Part shown: piece by piece, positions 12,474 through 25,977 of the stretch
Numbering within the stretch: position 1 is the first letter of the stretch
Layout: each line of letters begins with the position of its first letter
Assembly: GCA_008360975.2 (NCBI GenBank)
Contig: VLJF02000033.1
Location: 1,674,001-1,738,000 of the forward strand
Direction of reading: 5' to 3'
Source: Lichenostomus cassidix
Lineage: Eukaryota > Chordata > Aves > Passeriformes > Meliphagidae
Length of the DNA stretch: 64,000 nucleotides
Notes under the pieces: model-generated
Database searches by the model: none
Told to the model about the DNA's origin: nothing
What the model saw: only the letters and a program-made list of their open reading frames with translations
Position numbers and translations under genes: made by a program

Positions 12474-13474
12474 TCAGCGCCTTGCCCTGGGGGTTCCCAG
12501 CCGAGCCCCAGCGCCAGGAAGACGAAGCCCAACACGAAGCCCCCGATCCCCGTCAGCATCTTGCTGCGGGCAGCGTCCGGCGGCATCTCTGGGGGGTCAG
12601 CAGGGCTCAGGACCCCCAAAAACCTCTCAGCGACACCCCAAGCCCCTCCAAGCACCCTCCCAGTCCCTTCCCAGCCCACCCAGGAGCCCCTGAAACCTCC
12701 TCCCGATCCATTCCCAGCCTCCTCAGGACACACCAAAGCCCCTCCCGTCCCTCTCAGCACCCCACAACCCCTCCCAGTTGCCCCCCACCGCCCCAGGACC
12801 CCCAAACCCTCTCCCAGTCCCTTCCCAGCCCCACCAGGACTCACCAAGGTCCCTCCCAGTCTCTTCCCAGCACAACCAACCTCATTCCAACCTTTGCTTT
12901 TCCATCCCCAATCTCCTTCCAGCCCCTCCAGCCTCACTCCAGCTCCCTCCCAGTTCTCCCCAGCACCCCCAAACTCCCTCCCAGTGCCCACCAGCACCCC
13001 CAGAACCTCATCCCACCCTCCCCAACATCCTTCCAACCCCTTCCCAGCCCTCCCACGCCCCCAAGCCCCTCTCCCAGTAGAAACCAGCCTCTCTCCACCT
13101 CCCTCCCAGTTCCCCCCAGCACAGCCCAATCCCCCTGCCAGCCCCCCCAGTGCCTCCCCCGCTCCCCCCGGCGCTGTGAGCTCTGGCCGTACCCCAGTGC
13201 CGCCTCAGGGGCTGCTCCAGGCTGACGTGCTCCACCTGGCAGGTGTAGGTGACCCCGCGCCGGGGGGGCGTTTCCAGCAGCACCAGCAGCTGGTAGGTCC
13301 AGTCCCCGTTGGGGAGCAGGTCGGTGGTCATCACTTGCTCCGAGAGCTCCTGCTGGCCCTGGAACCACCTCACCTGCACCTGCGCAGGGTAGAAATCCAT
13401 CACGGAGCACAGCAGGCGGCCGGGCTCGGGCTGGGAGCTCGAGGGCACCAGCGAGATGGACACGCTGGGGGGCA

Positions 13475-14145
13475 CTGGGAGAGAGAGGGGAGACACTGGG
13501 ATCAGCTGGGGGGGCGCTGGGAGAGAGCTGGGAGGGGTGGTGTGGTATTGGGAGGGACTGGGATTGGTGTGGGAGGGAATGTGGTGGCACTGGGAGAGAG
13601 GGGTGTGAATTGGGGGCACTGTGAGGGCACTGAAATGGAGTATGGAAATCTGGGAGTGCACTGGGAATGGACTGGGATTGGCATTAGACAAACTGGGAGG
13701 AACGTTGGAGGCACTGGGAGTGACTGGCAATGCAGTGGCAGGGACTGGAAATGTACAGAAATTGCGATTAGTGGGACTGGGGAAGGACTTGGATAGAGGG
13801 GATTGGATTAGGGTGTACTGGGACGGCGCTGGGAGAGAGGATGGAGGTCTGGGAGTGGACTGGGAATGAACTGGGATTGGCTTTAGAGGGACTGGGAGTG
13901 ACTGTGCTAGCACTGGGAGGGACTGGGAATGGAGTGGGAGGGACTGGGGGCACACTGGGAGAGAGGGGAGTGGATTGGGGAGCACTGGGAGGGACAGGGA
14001 GAGAGGCTGGATGTCTGGGAATACATTGGGAATGGATTGTGAATGGGATAAGAGGGACTGGGAGTGACCATGGTGCCACTAGGATGGACTATGGTGGCTC
14101 TCAGAGTGACTGTGGTGGCACTGGGAGGGACTGGGAATGAACTCC
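13475..14145 (-). repeat. Intron 2 minisatellite, class II-2
   Basis: Degenerate CTGGGAGGGACTGGGAATG-type repeats. The array differs from class II-1/-3 but resembles class II-5 (48640-49314). Confidence 0.7.
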
Positions 14146-14195
14146 GCGGCACTGAGATGTTAAATCCAGCGCGGGGAACTCGGCGCTGCTTGTCT

Positions 14196-14232
14196 GCCTG
14201 ATGAGTCATCAGAGACGCGCGCTGTGATTATC
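14196..14232 (+). promoter_or_regulatory. Intronic X2-Y relic, class II-2
   Basis: X2-like AGTCATCAG, 11-bp spacer and degenerate Y box (GTGATTATC), antisense in intron 2. The X1 half is deleted as in class II-1. Confidence 0.4.
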
Positions 14233-15310
14233 TGAGAAGCGTCATCTTCACGCTTGGCTGAAATGGACGCGCTGGGGGGGCTGGGAGAGACTGGGGGGAC
14301 TGGGATGGACTGGGAGAGCTACAAGAGTCATTGAGAAGGACAAGAAGCCCCTGGTTTGGCACAAGGAGGGCTGAGGGCTCTGGGTGATTCCCAGGGAGGG
14401 TTTGAGGGGCTGCAGGGTCATTGGCAGGGCAGAGCCTGAGGGGACACCTCTGCCCCACGCTCACCTCTGCGCTCCACGCTGAACGGGGTGACGATCTTGT
14501 ACCAGCACCGGCAGAACCAATCCACTGCAGTCCGTCTGTTCTCCATCAATGCCTCGTCGCTGTTCCAGCACTGGGCCTGTTTCTCCCCATACGGGGTGAA
14601 CCCCACATATTTCCCCACATCGCTGTCGAACCTCACGTCCTCCACCCGGTTGTAGATGAACCTGTCCACGAACCTCACCTTCTCCGTGCCGTTAATGAAG
14701 TGACACTCACTGTATGCCATCTCCTGGAAGACCCCTGTGTGAGCAAGGCACAGGTCAGGGGTTCCCCCAGCACCCCCATCGATCCCAGAGCTCCAGGGGT
14801 CACCCCGGATCCCCACTCCGCACCCCCTGTGCCCCACGGCCGCCATGGGACCCTCCTGCCCGCGCTCCCACTTCCTCTTTCCCACCCTTCTCCCTATTTC
14901 CCCTTTCACATCCTCACTCCCCACCATTTTCAGCCACTCCCTGCTTCAGTTTTGGGGTCCCATTCCCTCTTTTTGCTGTTTTCCCACCCTTTTACCCACA
15001 ATCCCCCCATCCCCATCCCCCTCCCGCTGAGTTTTGGGCTCCCACCCTCCCCTTTTCCCCACTTCCCCACCCTCTCCCACCCCTTCCTCACCTTCCCCCA
15101 ACCCTCAGCCCCTCCCGCTCTCCCTTTCGGCTTCCCCTCCTCCTCCCCCTCCGCTTTGGGCTCCCAAACCCCTTTCTTTCCCCTTTTCCCCCTTTCCCAT
15201 CGCATTCCCTGCTCCCCCTGCTCACCCGACAGCTCCGCGCCCGCAGCCGGGGTGGCTCCCAGCACCACCAGTGCCACCAGTAGGGCCCCAGCTGCCGCCA
15301 CTCGCCCCAT

Positions 15311-15692
15311 GGCCAGCGCCGGGCAGCTGCCGCCAGCCCCGCAGCAGCCGCTGCACTGGGAGCTCCAGTCCGGAGCAGGGCGGGATCATCCGCCCCGCGC
15401 GCTCTGATTGGCCGGGCGCCGTTTTGGGACGCGCTCCCATTGCCTGGGCGTGGTTTTGGGCGCGCTGCCATTGGCCGCAGTTGTTTTGGACGCGCTCCGA
15501 TTGGCCGGGCCGGTTTGGGGCCCGTTTTGCACAGGCTCTACCCGGCAACCGGTGACGACACAACACACACGCCCTCCCATTGGCTCCGCCGCTTTTGGGG
15601 CGCTGCGCCCCCACTCCCACTCCCCCCACTTCGCCGCCGCTGCACTGGGACCACCAGCGACCCTTCCCAGTGTCGCCACATCCCGAGGCGCC
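15311..15692. promoter_or_regulatory. Bidirectional class II-2 / tapasin-like promoter
   Basis: Nearly identical to the copy-1 promoter. The X1-Y module lies at 15541-15583 on plus, with CCAAT/ATTGG motifs on either side. Confidence 0.6.
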
Positions 15693-15768
15693 ATGGATGG
15701 AGCACGGAGCTGCCCCTGCCTGCTGCTGCTGCTGGCGCTGACCCTGCCTGGCCTTTGGGGGCTCCAAG
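15693..15768 (+). pseudogene. Orphan signal-peptide exon, tapasin-like, copy 2
   Basis: Same 76-nt leader exon and donor as at 7425, with an intact frame. No downstream exon is seen. Confidence 0.45.
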
Positions 15769-15889
15769 GTGGGCTTTGGGGGGTCCTGGAGCCGCGGCGT
15801 TGGCATTTGGGGTGTCCTGGATCCATGGCAAAAGGGGATCGGGGAGATTCAGAAGGTCCATCCCCCTTTTTGGGGATTTTTTTGGGAAG

Positions 15890-16310
15890 GGCGTTGGCCC
15901 GTCTTCCTCTTTTTTCAGGGTTTTACCCCCTTTTCTGCAATTTTCAGGGTCAGCAGTGGACAAACTCCTCTTTTCCCACGGTTTTGGGGCTCTGGGATCT
16001 CCCAAACCCCCCTGTTCTCAGGATTTTGGGGCTCTAGAATTTCCCAAATCATCCATTTCTGGAATTTTGGGACTCTGGGAATTGCAAACCCCCCTGGTAC
16101 TGAAGATTTGAGGGACTGGGAGTTCCCACTTCCTCTTTTTCCAGGATTTTGAGAGGCTCAGGATGCTCAAATTCCTCTTTTCCCCAGGATTTTGGGGCTC
16201 TGGCATTGCCCAAACCCCTCTGTTCCCAGGATTTTGGGGGGAAATCCCCATTTTCCCAGGATTTTTATGCTCTCACTCCCCACAATTCCCCATTCCCATT
16301 GCCCCACACC
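15890..16310 (+). repeat. Minisatellite after orphan exon, copy 2
   Basis: Shorter version of the 7620-8270 array (GGATTTTGGGGCTCTGG units). Confidence 0.75.
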
Positions 16311-16329
16311 ATCATCCAGACAGAATATA

Positions 16330-17305
16330 ACCAAAACTCCATTTCCAGGGGAATTCAGCCCAATTCCAGGTGTGTCTGACTCGATTCCAGGAGGATCCTG
16401 GGGCAATTCCAGCCTCTACTGCAGCACCAACACCATTCAAACCCAATTCCAGGTGGACTCAACCCAATTCCTGGTGGATCAACTCCAGTTCTAGGCAGAT
16501 TATACCAAATTCCAGGTAAATCCAACCCAATCTCAGGTGGATCAAATCCAACTCCAGGTGGCTCAAACCCAATTCCAGGTAAATCCAACTGAATTCCAAG
16601 GGCATTCAACCTCATTCCAGGTGGATTTAACCCAATTCCAGGTTGATCCAACGGAATTCCAGGTGAATCCAATCCAGTTCCAGGTGGATCCAACCCAACT
16701 CCAGGAGGATCAAACCAAATTCCAGGTAGATTAAACCAAATTCCAGCTCAATCCAATCCAATTCCAGGTGGATCCAACCCAATTTGAGGTAAATCCAACT
16801 GAATTCCAGATGGATCAAACCCAGTTCCAGCTGGACCCAACCCAACTGCAGGATGAACCAACCAAATACCTGAGAGATTCAACCCAATTCCGGGTGGATC
16901 CAACCCAATTCCAGGTCGATTAAACCAAATTCCAGTGGGATGCAACCGAATTCCAGGATGAATCAACCTAATTCCAGGTCGACAAAACCCCATTTCAGGT
17001 AAATCCATTCCAGTTCCAGGTGGATCAAACCCAATTCCAGGTGGATCAAACCCAATTCAACTCTTCTAAAGGTCCCATCACCCCTTTCCCTCCATTCAGG
17101 AAGCTCCTGGCAGCTTTTTTCTAGGGCTTTTCCCCAGTGTGGATGACTGAATTCCAGATTGATCAAACCCAACTCCAGGTGAGTCAAAACAAATTCCAGG
17201 TGGACCAAACCCAATTCCAGGCTGATTCAACCCCATTCCAGGTAAATCAAATCCAGTTCCAGGTGGATCAAACCAAATTCCAGGGTGTCAAACCCAATTC
17301 AACTC
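16330..17305 (+). repeat. 20-bp minisatellite, copy 2, with ZNF patch
   Basis: Expanded array of CAATTCCAGGTGGATCAAAC units. It is interrupted at about 17040-17146 by a duplicated piece of the array's 3' flank and, at about 17124-17146, by a short zinc-finger linker sequence (GGGCTTTTCCCCAGTGTGGA). Confidence 0.8.
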
Positions 17306-17434
17306 TTTTAAATGTCCCATCGCCCCTTTCCCTCCATTCAGGAAGCTCCTGACAGCTTTTTTCTGGGAGAAATCCCTGAATTTGGGGATTTTTGGGGTGC
17401 AGTTTTGGACAGGGGACAGCTCTGCCTGCCTTTG

Positions 17435-17623
17435 CCCTCCCTGTCTGTGTCCCCAGTGTCCCACCATGGCTGTGTCCCCAATGTCCCACCCTGGCTGTGT
17501 CCCCAGTGTCCCACCCTGGCTGTGTCCCCAATGTCCCACCATGGCTGTGTCCCCAGTGTCCCACCATGGCTGTGTCCCCAGTGTCCCACCATGGCTGTGT
17601 CCCCAATGTCCCACCCTGGCTGT
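17435..17623 (+). repeat. 25-bp VNTR, copy 2
   Basis: About 7-8 units of the GGCTGTGTCCCCAGTGTCCC-type repeat, against about 4 in copies 1 and 3. Confidence 0.85.
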
Positions 17624-19374
17624 TATCAGACACTGAAATATTTCACACCTCAAACATCGATACAAAGTTTTGCTCATTATAACAAAAAGTGTACAAAGAA
17701 GCTACAATCAAAAATCCTCCCTGAAGATACCTGACTGGGACTTTGGACTGAGAGTCAAACTGCTGAGATTCCATAAAGGGAAACCTATTGTTCACTCATC
17801 TCAGGCTGAGGGAAAGGAATGCACACACAAATCCAAAGCCACCAGCTGCTCTGAGAATCATCCCTGGCTGAGTTTGGGGTGGGGGCAGAGCACAGCTCAC
17901 TGTGATGCCTAAAATGCTGGGAAAGATTGAGCACAGACCCCGCAGTGTAGGAAAAGGGTATTCCCTTGGTTTAATAGGATCCCAGGTGCACCACGACGGA
18001 AAGAGAGCGACAATATCACGGGTTTGCAATTTATGGACTTCACTGATTAACATCCCTATCTAAAATTCCCCAATGAGAAACCTAACAAATGAAGTCATTG
18101 CCCCCTTATTCAAATTACCTCCCTCCCAAAAAAAAGTTACAAATTAGTTTACAGAAACATGTCCCAGTGATAAAGCTCTTTCAAGGCTGGTGCCTCATGC
18201 TCTTGAAATTGTGGAGATTGTTTCGTCTTCTCCACAGAATTCTGAACGAGGCTGGAGCACAAGGGTTATAAACATGTGGGGCTGAGATACAGAGAGTAAA
18301 AGGTACAGGAATGGGAAAGGGTAAAAAGGATATAAAAAGAGTATAAAAGTACAATGAAAAAGGACAAAAACCCATCAGGCATCAGCAGAAGCCAGGTTTA
18401 CACAAACTGCCCAGCTGTGGAACCCCCAACCCCACCACAAAGTGACACAGAAACCCCAAAAAACGACACTGAAACCCCAAAAATTGCAGAAAAAAACCCT
18501 AAAAGTGACACAGAAACCCCAAAAAGTGACATGGAGACTCAAAAAGTGACGATGGGAAACCTCCAATGGGACAGTGAGACCCCAAAAACGGCAGAGAAAA
18601 CCCCAAAAATGGAAGAGAAATCCCAAAAAGTGACACAGAACCCCAAAAAACGACAAAGAAACTCCTAAAAATGACACAGAAATCCCCAAAAGTGACACTT
18701 GAGACCCTAAAAATGACACAGAAACCCCCTAAAATGATAAAAAAACCCCAAAAATGACATGACAAACGCCCAAAAGTGAGACAGAAACCCCAAAAGGTGA
18801 CCCAGAACCCCCCCAAAAATGACCCAGAAACCCCAGGAAGGACACAAAAATCCCCCAAAACGGCACAGAACCCCCAAAAATCTCCACCGCACGCTGCTGG
18901 AGCAGTTCGACATCAAATCGGGACTTTGACGTGAGAGGAGCTGAGGGGAGTCACAATCCATCACAGACCCCCAAATGCCAGGCCTTGCACCACAGCAGTG
19001 CAGGTGATGCAAGCAGAGTCTGCTGCTAGAGACTGTCCCCTGCCCCGGGGGGACATGCTGGACATTGTCACCTGGCCTGAGTGTATATTAACCCTTGGCA
19101 CTCTGTGCTTTTTGGGGGGAAAACCACCACTGAGAAGAGCAGCTGGAGAAGATCAATGTGACATCGTTGGGATCCACGGATGGTGATGTTTTCTTTCTCC
19201 CTCTTTCTGTCCCCCTCACCTCTTTTCCTACTTCTCTTCTCCTCTCTTTTCTTCCCACTTTCTCTCATATTTACTATCAAATAAAACCTACACTACTGAC
19301 TGGCATGTGGTCTCGTTTGCACCTTAATTTGGGCAGAGGTATTTCCAAAGAACCTCAATGTTTGGATCATAACA
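17624..19374 (+). mobile_element. LTR-like insertion, copy 2
   Basis: Orthologous to 9078-10785, in the same position and with the same flanking GCTGT. TATA-like and AATAAA signals are conserved near 19084 and 19280. The insertion predates unit duplication. Confidence 0.6.
18415..18890 (+). repeat. Minisatellite inside LTR-like element, copy 2
   Basis: CCCCAAAAAGTGACACAGAA-type units, with extra units compared with copy 1. Confidence 0.75.
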
Positions 19375-20018
19375 GCTGTGACCCCAATGTCCCACCCATG
19401 TCTCACCTCAATATCTTCATTTTTACCCCAAATTCAGGTGTTTTGAAGGATTGAAATGAAAACAAGACCAAACCCGAAAGAAAAGGATTTACATGTCTGT
19501 GCCCACTGAGGATCCATGTGGTTGGGTGGAAGGGAAGAACATTTTTGGACGTTTCCACCCCAAAATCCTGCTCATTGCCCCAATTCAGAACCATTTAGCT
19601 GTGAAAGATGCCCTTGGGTGAGAGAAAATCACAATCATGGAATCACTGATATTGCAAAAGACCTCCAAGGCCATCCAGTGTTGCCTCATGCCAAGAGATG
19701 ATATAACTGAACACAAAAGGTGAGATTTTCTGGGGTGGAAAGTCAACAAATCCGCTCTCCCCAGGGAATTTCTGATGTCCCCAGGAACTCCCATGGACAT
19801 TCCTGGCCCTGCCTTCATCCAGGTGCCCACGGGGAGCCAGGAGGGTGTGGAGCCACCAGCCAGGTGTCTTTGCGACACGGATCAGCAGCAGCACGGATCA
19901 CCAGGGCTCTGCACAGCTGGGGTCACTGGGGATCATCCACTGCAGATCTTCCCACTGGGGATTGAGTTGGAGCAGCAATGAAGCTCTTCCTGCACTCGGG
20001 ACACTCGCAGGGCTTCCC
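19375..20018. other. Conserved intergenic spacer 3' of ZNF-D
   Basis: Copy of the spacer at 10786-11429, including a CR1 fragment at about 19629-19688. No gene is recognised. Confidence 0.6.
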
Positions 20019-21398
<1,380 letters not shown>

Positions 21399-22101
21399 TC
21401 AGCGCCTTGCCCTGGGGGTTCCTCCTGTCCAGCTCCAGCTCTGCAACTCTCCCAGGGCTTTGTGTCCATAAAAACCCCAAACCACCACCATTCACCTCAA
21501 AACCCTAACAGGATTTCCCCCTCTCTGCTCTTTGCACTTTGGCCTCCTCAGGCTCTCCCTTCCCTGCACTCATGGGGCTCCCGTGGCTCCCGGGCTTCCC
21601 TATTTTCCAGGGTCCCGCTTAGGGATGATCCGGGGGCTTTGGGGGTCCCAGGGGTCCCTTCTCCCCTCATTCTCTGCTCCGCGCTTCCAGGGATCCCAGG
21701 CTTCCCCCTTAGCCACGCTCCCCCCTCTCCAGCCTGCCGGGGCTCCCCCAGCTCCGCCATCGCCCCTCTCCGCTCACCCCACTCCGGGGCTCCCGCCCTT
21801 CCCCTCCACCGCTCTCCCGGCCGGACCCCATGCCCCATGTCCCCCTCCCACCCCGACACCGGGCCGTGCCCACCTGCAGCCCCCAAAATATCCCCCAAAA
21901 TATCCCCCAAAGCCCCATTGCCGCCTCAGCTTTGCCCTTCCGCCACATCCAAACGTTCCCCCCGCACAATCAAACCCTCCCAGCGACCCTGAACGAGATT
22001 TGGGGCTCAATCCCGCAAGCTGCGAGCTCCAAACACCCGCCCAGAAAAAACGCCGCTCGGGGACCCCCGAGACATTTGGGGCGATTCCTCCTCCCCCTCA
22101 C

Positions 22102-22680
22102 CTGCGCCATGCGGGGCGCCGATGCTCCCGGGGCTGCGGCAGACAAAGAGCTGCGCGCGGCTTCTGCTGCTCCTCCTCTTCCTCTCTCCAACCTCTTCCT
22201 GCTCCTCCTCTTCCTCTTTCCAACCTCTTCCTGCTCCTCCTCTTCCTCTCTCCTCCTTCCTCCTCCCGCGGCTCCTCCTCCTTCCTCCTCCCGCCTCCTC
22301 CTCCTCCTCGGATCTCCGGCCTTTCTCCCGCTCCTTCCTCATCCCTCCTCCTCCTCCTCCATCCCTTCCCCTCCTCCCCACAAGCCCAGCGCCCACCCTT
22401 TCCCCCCCTTTTCCCCACGCCGTCGCATGCCGCGGGAGGAGCCGGGATGGAGCCGGGGCAGGTCGGGCTGGGGCAGCGCTGGGCTCCGGGCCAGGCGTGG
22501 GCGCCCCCCAGGCGCCCCCTCCCCAAATTGGGCTGGCGGGAAGCGCTGGGGGCGAGGGGGGGGCGCAGGTGGGGTTGGGGTGGGGAGCGCTGGGCGCTGC
22601 GGGTCTGCCTGGGAACTGGAGAGTCATCAGCGCCGCGAGCTCGGATTGGATCAGAATCGCTCAGCGCCTTCTCCCATTGG
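22102..22680 (-). promoter_or_regulatory. ZNF-D promoter with X-Y module
   Basis: The untranslated exon ends at 22102 (GCAG/GTGAGG). The X1-X2-Y module is at 22608-22649 on plus, identical in the core to ZNF-A, with a second ATTGG at about 22676-22680. The CTCCTCTTC tract is expanded compared with the other copies. Confidence 0.55.
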
Positions 22681-22940
22681 CTCATTTTCACGGGGCTATT
22701 TTTCGGGGCTGTTTTTCTATGGGGTTTGGAGGTTCTGGGGGGCTCAGGGGGTCTCAGCGCCTTTTTTGGGGTTCGCTGTGTGCCGTGTCGGGGTTCAGCT
22801 GCCTCCCAAGGCCCCCAGAGCGGGGTGACACTTGGGGACACACGGGGTCCCCATTCCCGATCCATCCCGGGGTCAGGTCTGCCCCCCAATCACAGCCCCA
22901 CCGCGGGGTCCCCCCAAGTCCCTCCCCAGTGCCCCCCAAG

Positions 22941-23440
22941 NNNNNNNNNNNNNNNNNNNNNNNNNNNNNNNNNNNNNNNNNNNNNNNNNNNNNNNNNNNN
23001 NNNNNNNNNNNNNNNNNNNNNNNNNNNNNNNNNNNNNNNNNNNNNNNNNNNNNNNNNNNNNNNNNNNNNNNNNNNNNNNNNNNNNNNNNNNNNNNNNNNN
23101 NNNNNNNNNNNNNNNNNNNNNNNNNNNNNNNNNNNNNNNNNNNNNNNNNNNNNNNNNNNNNNNNNNNNNNNNNNNNNNNNNNNNNNNNNNNNNNNNNNNN
23201 NNNNNNNNNNNNNNNNNNNNNNNNNNNNNNNNNNNNNNNNNNNNNNNNNNNNNNNNNNNNNNNNNNNNNNNNNNNNNNNNNNNNNNNNNNNNNNNNNNNN
23301 NNNNNNNNNNNNNNNNNNNNNNNNNNNNNNNNNNNNNNNNNNNNNNNNNNNNNNNNNNNNNNNNNNNNNNNNNNNNNNNNNNNNNNNNNNNNNNNNNNNN
23401 NNNNNNNNNNNNNNNNNNNNNNNNNNNNNNNNNNNNNNNN
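22941..23440. other. Assembly gap (500 N)
   Basis: A 500-N gap, a conventional size for unknown length. The left flank stops just before the class II 3' UTR; the right flank resumes in the spacer 3' of ZNF-E. A whole class II unit (about 8-10 kb in other copies) is therefore expected inside. Confidence 0.95.
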
Positions 23441-23607
23441 GCCACCAGCCAGGTGTCTTTGCCACACGGATCACCAGCAGCACGGATCACCAGGGCTCTG
23501 CACAGCTGGGGTCACTGGGGATCATCCACTGCAGATCTTCCCACTGGGGATGGAGCTGGAGCAGCAATGAAGCTCTTCCTGCACTTGGGACACTCGCAGG
23601 GCTTCCC

Positions 23608-24490
<883 letters not shown>

Positions 24491-25007
24491 GCAGCTCCCG
24501 TGCCTCCCGGGCTTCCCTATTTTCCAGGGTCCCGCTTAGGGATGATCCGGGGGCTTTGGGGGTCCCAGGGGTCCCTTCTCCCCTCATTCTCTGCTCCGCG
24601 CTTCCAGGGATCCCAGGCTTCCCCCTTAGCCACGCTCCCCCCTCTCCAGCCTGCCGGGGCTCCCCCAGCTCCGCCATCGCCCCTCTCCGCTCCCCCCACT
24701 CCGGGGCTCCCGCCCTTCCCCTCCACCGCTCTCCCGGCCGGACCCCATGCCCCATGTCCCCCTCCCACCCCGACACCGGGCCGTGCCCACCTGCAGCCCC
24801 CAAAATATCCCCCAAAGCCCCACTGCCGCCTCAGCTTTGCCCTTCCGCCACATCCAAACGTTCCCCCCGCACAATCAAACCCTCCCAGCGACCCTGAACG
24901 AGATTTGGGGCTCAATCCCGCAATCTGCGAGCTCCAAACACCCGCCCAGACAAAACGCCGCTCGGGGACCCCCGAGACATTTGGGGCGACTTCCTCCTCC
25001 CCCTCAC

Positions 25008-25541
25008 CTGCGGCGTGCGGGGCGCCGATGCTCCCGGGGCCGCGGCAGACAAAGCGCTCCGCGCTGCTTCTGCTGCTCCTCCTCTTCCTCTCTCCAACCT
25101 CTTCCTGTTCCTCCTCTTCCTCTCCCCCCCCCCCCCCCTCCTCCTTCCTCCTCCCGCCTCCTCCTCCTGCTCGGATCTCCGGCCTTTCTCCCGCTCCTTC
25201 CTCATCCCTCCTCCTCCTCCTCCATCCCTTCTCCTCCTCCCCCAAGCCCAGCGCCCACCCTTTCCCCCCCTTTTCCCCACGCCGTCGCATGCCGCGGGAG
25301 GAGCCGGGATGGAGCCGGGGCAGGTCGGGCTGGGGCAGCGCTGGGCTCCGGGCCAGGCCTGGGCGCCCCCCACGCGCCCCCTCCCCAAATTGGGCTGGCG
25401 GGAAGCGCTGGGGGCGAGGGGGAGCGCAGGTGGGGTTGGGGTGGGGAGCGCTGGGCGCTGCGGGTCTGCCTGGGAACTGGAGAGTCATCAGCGCCGCGAG
25501 CTCGGATTGGATCAGAATCGCTCAGCGCCTTCTCCCATTGG
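25008..25541 (-). promoter_or_regulatory. ZNF-E promoter with X-Y module
   Basis: The untranslated exon ends at 25008. X1-X2-Y lies at 25469-25510 on plus, second ATTGG at 25537-25541. A run of C (about 25125-25138) replaces part of the CTCCT tract. Confidence 0.55.
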
Positions 25542-25829
25542 CTCATTTTCGCGGGGCTATTTTTCGGGCCTGTTTTTCTATGGGGTTTGGAGGTTCTGGG
25601 GGGCTCAGGGGGTCTCAGCGCCTTTTTTGGGGTTCGCTGTGTGCCGTGTCGGGGTTCAGCTGCCTCCCAAGGCCCCCAGAGCGGGGTGACACTTGGGGAC
25701 ACACGGGGGTCCCCATTCCCGATCCATCCCGGGGTCAGGTCTGCCCCCCAATCACAGCCCCACCGCGGGGTCCCCCCAAGTCCCTCCCCAGTGCCCCCCA
25801 AGAAACGCGACCGGAGCCAACTGGGAAGC

Positions 25830-25835
25830 TTTATT
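25830..25835 (-). terminator. Polyadenylation signal, class II-3
   Basis: AATAAA on minus, about 145 bp after the class II-3 stop. Confidence 0.8.
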
Positions 25836-25977
25836 GGGAGCACTGGGAGCAGCCGGGCGGGGTCAGAGTGACAGCAGGGCTGGGGGGACACACGACCCCC
25901 CAAAATCAGCGCGGGGACAGAGCGGGGGGTCCCGGCCGGGCCCGAGGCCACGGGGAGGGGCTGCGGCCGGCGGCGGC

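Larger units (their letters stand above)
12500..15310 (-). pseudogene. DAB: MHC class II beta chain 2, 3' end replaced by ZNF sequence
   Basis: Exons 15226-15310 (leader), 14465-14734 (beta-1) and 13193-13474 (beta-2) are intact with GT-AG borders. Exon 4 starts at 12588 but breaks at about 12500 inside the TM helix (FLALGLG), where it joins ZNF intron sequence. The cytoplasmic end, stop, 3' UTR and polyA signal are gone. The frame runs on to a stop at 12212, adding an unrelated tail of about 95 residues. Beta-1 keeps W61 but has Trp at position 82 instead of Asn and extra cysteines at 60 and 81 (QCWNS, CRCWY). It is probably non-functional, or could make an aberrant membrane form. Confidence 0.85.

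Noticed and set aside
22941..23440. ORFs crossing the N run
   Set aside because: Frames bridged by X residues are meaningless across a gap of unknown size.
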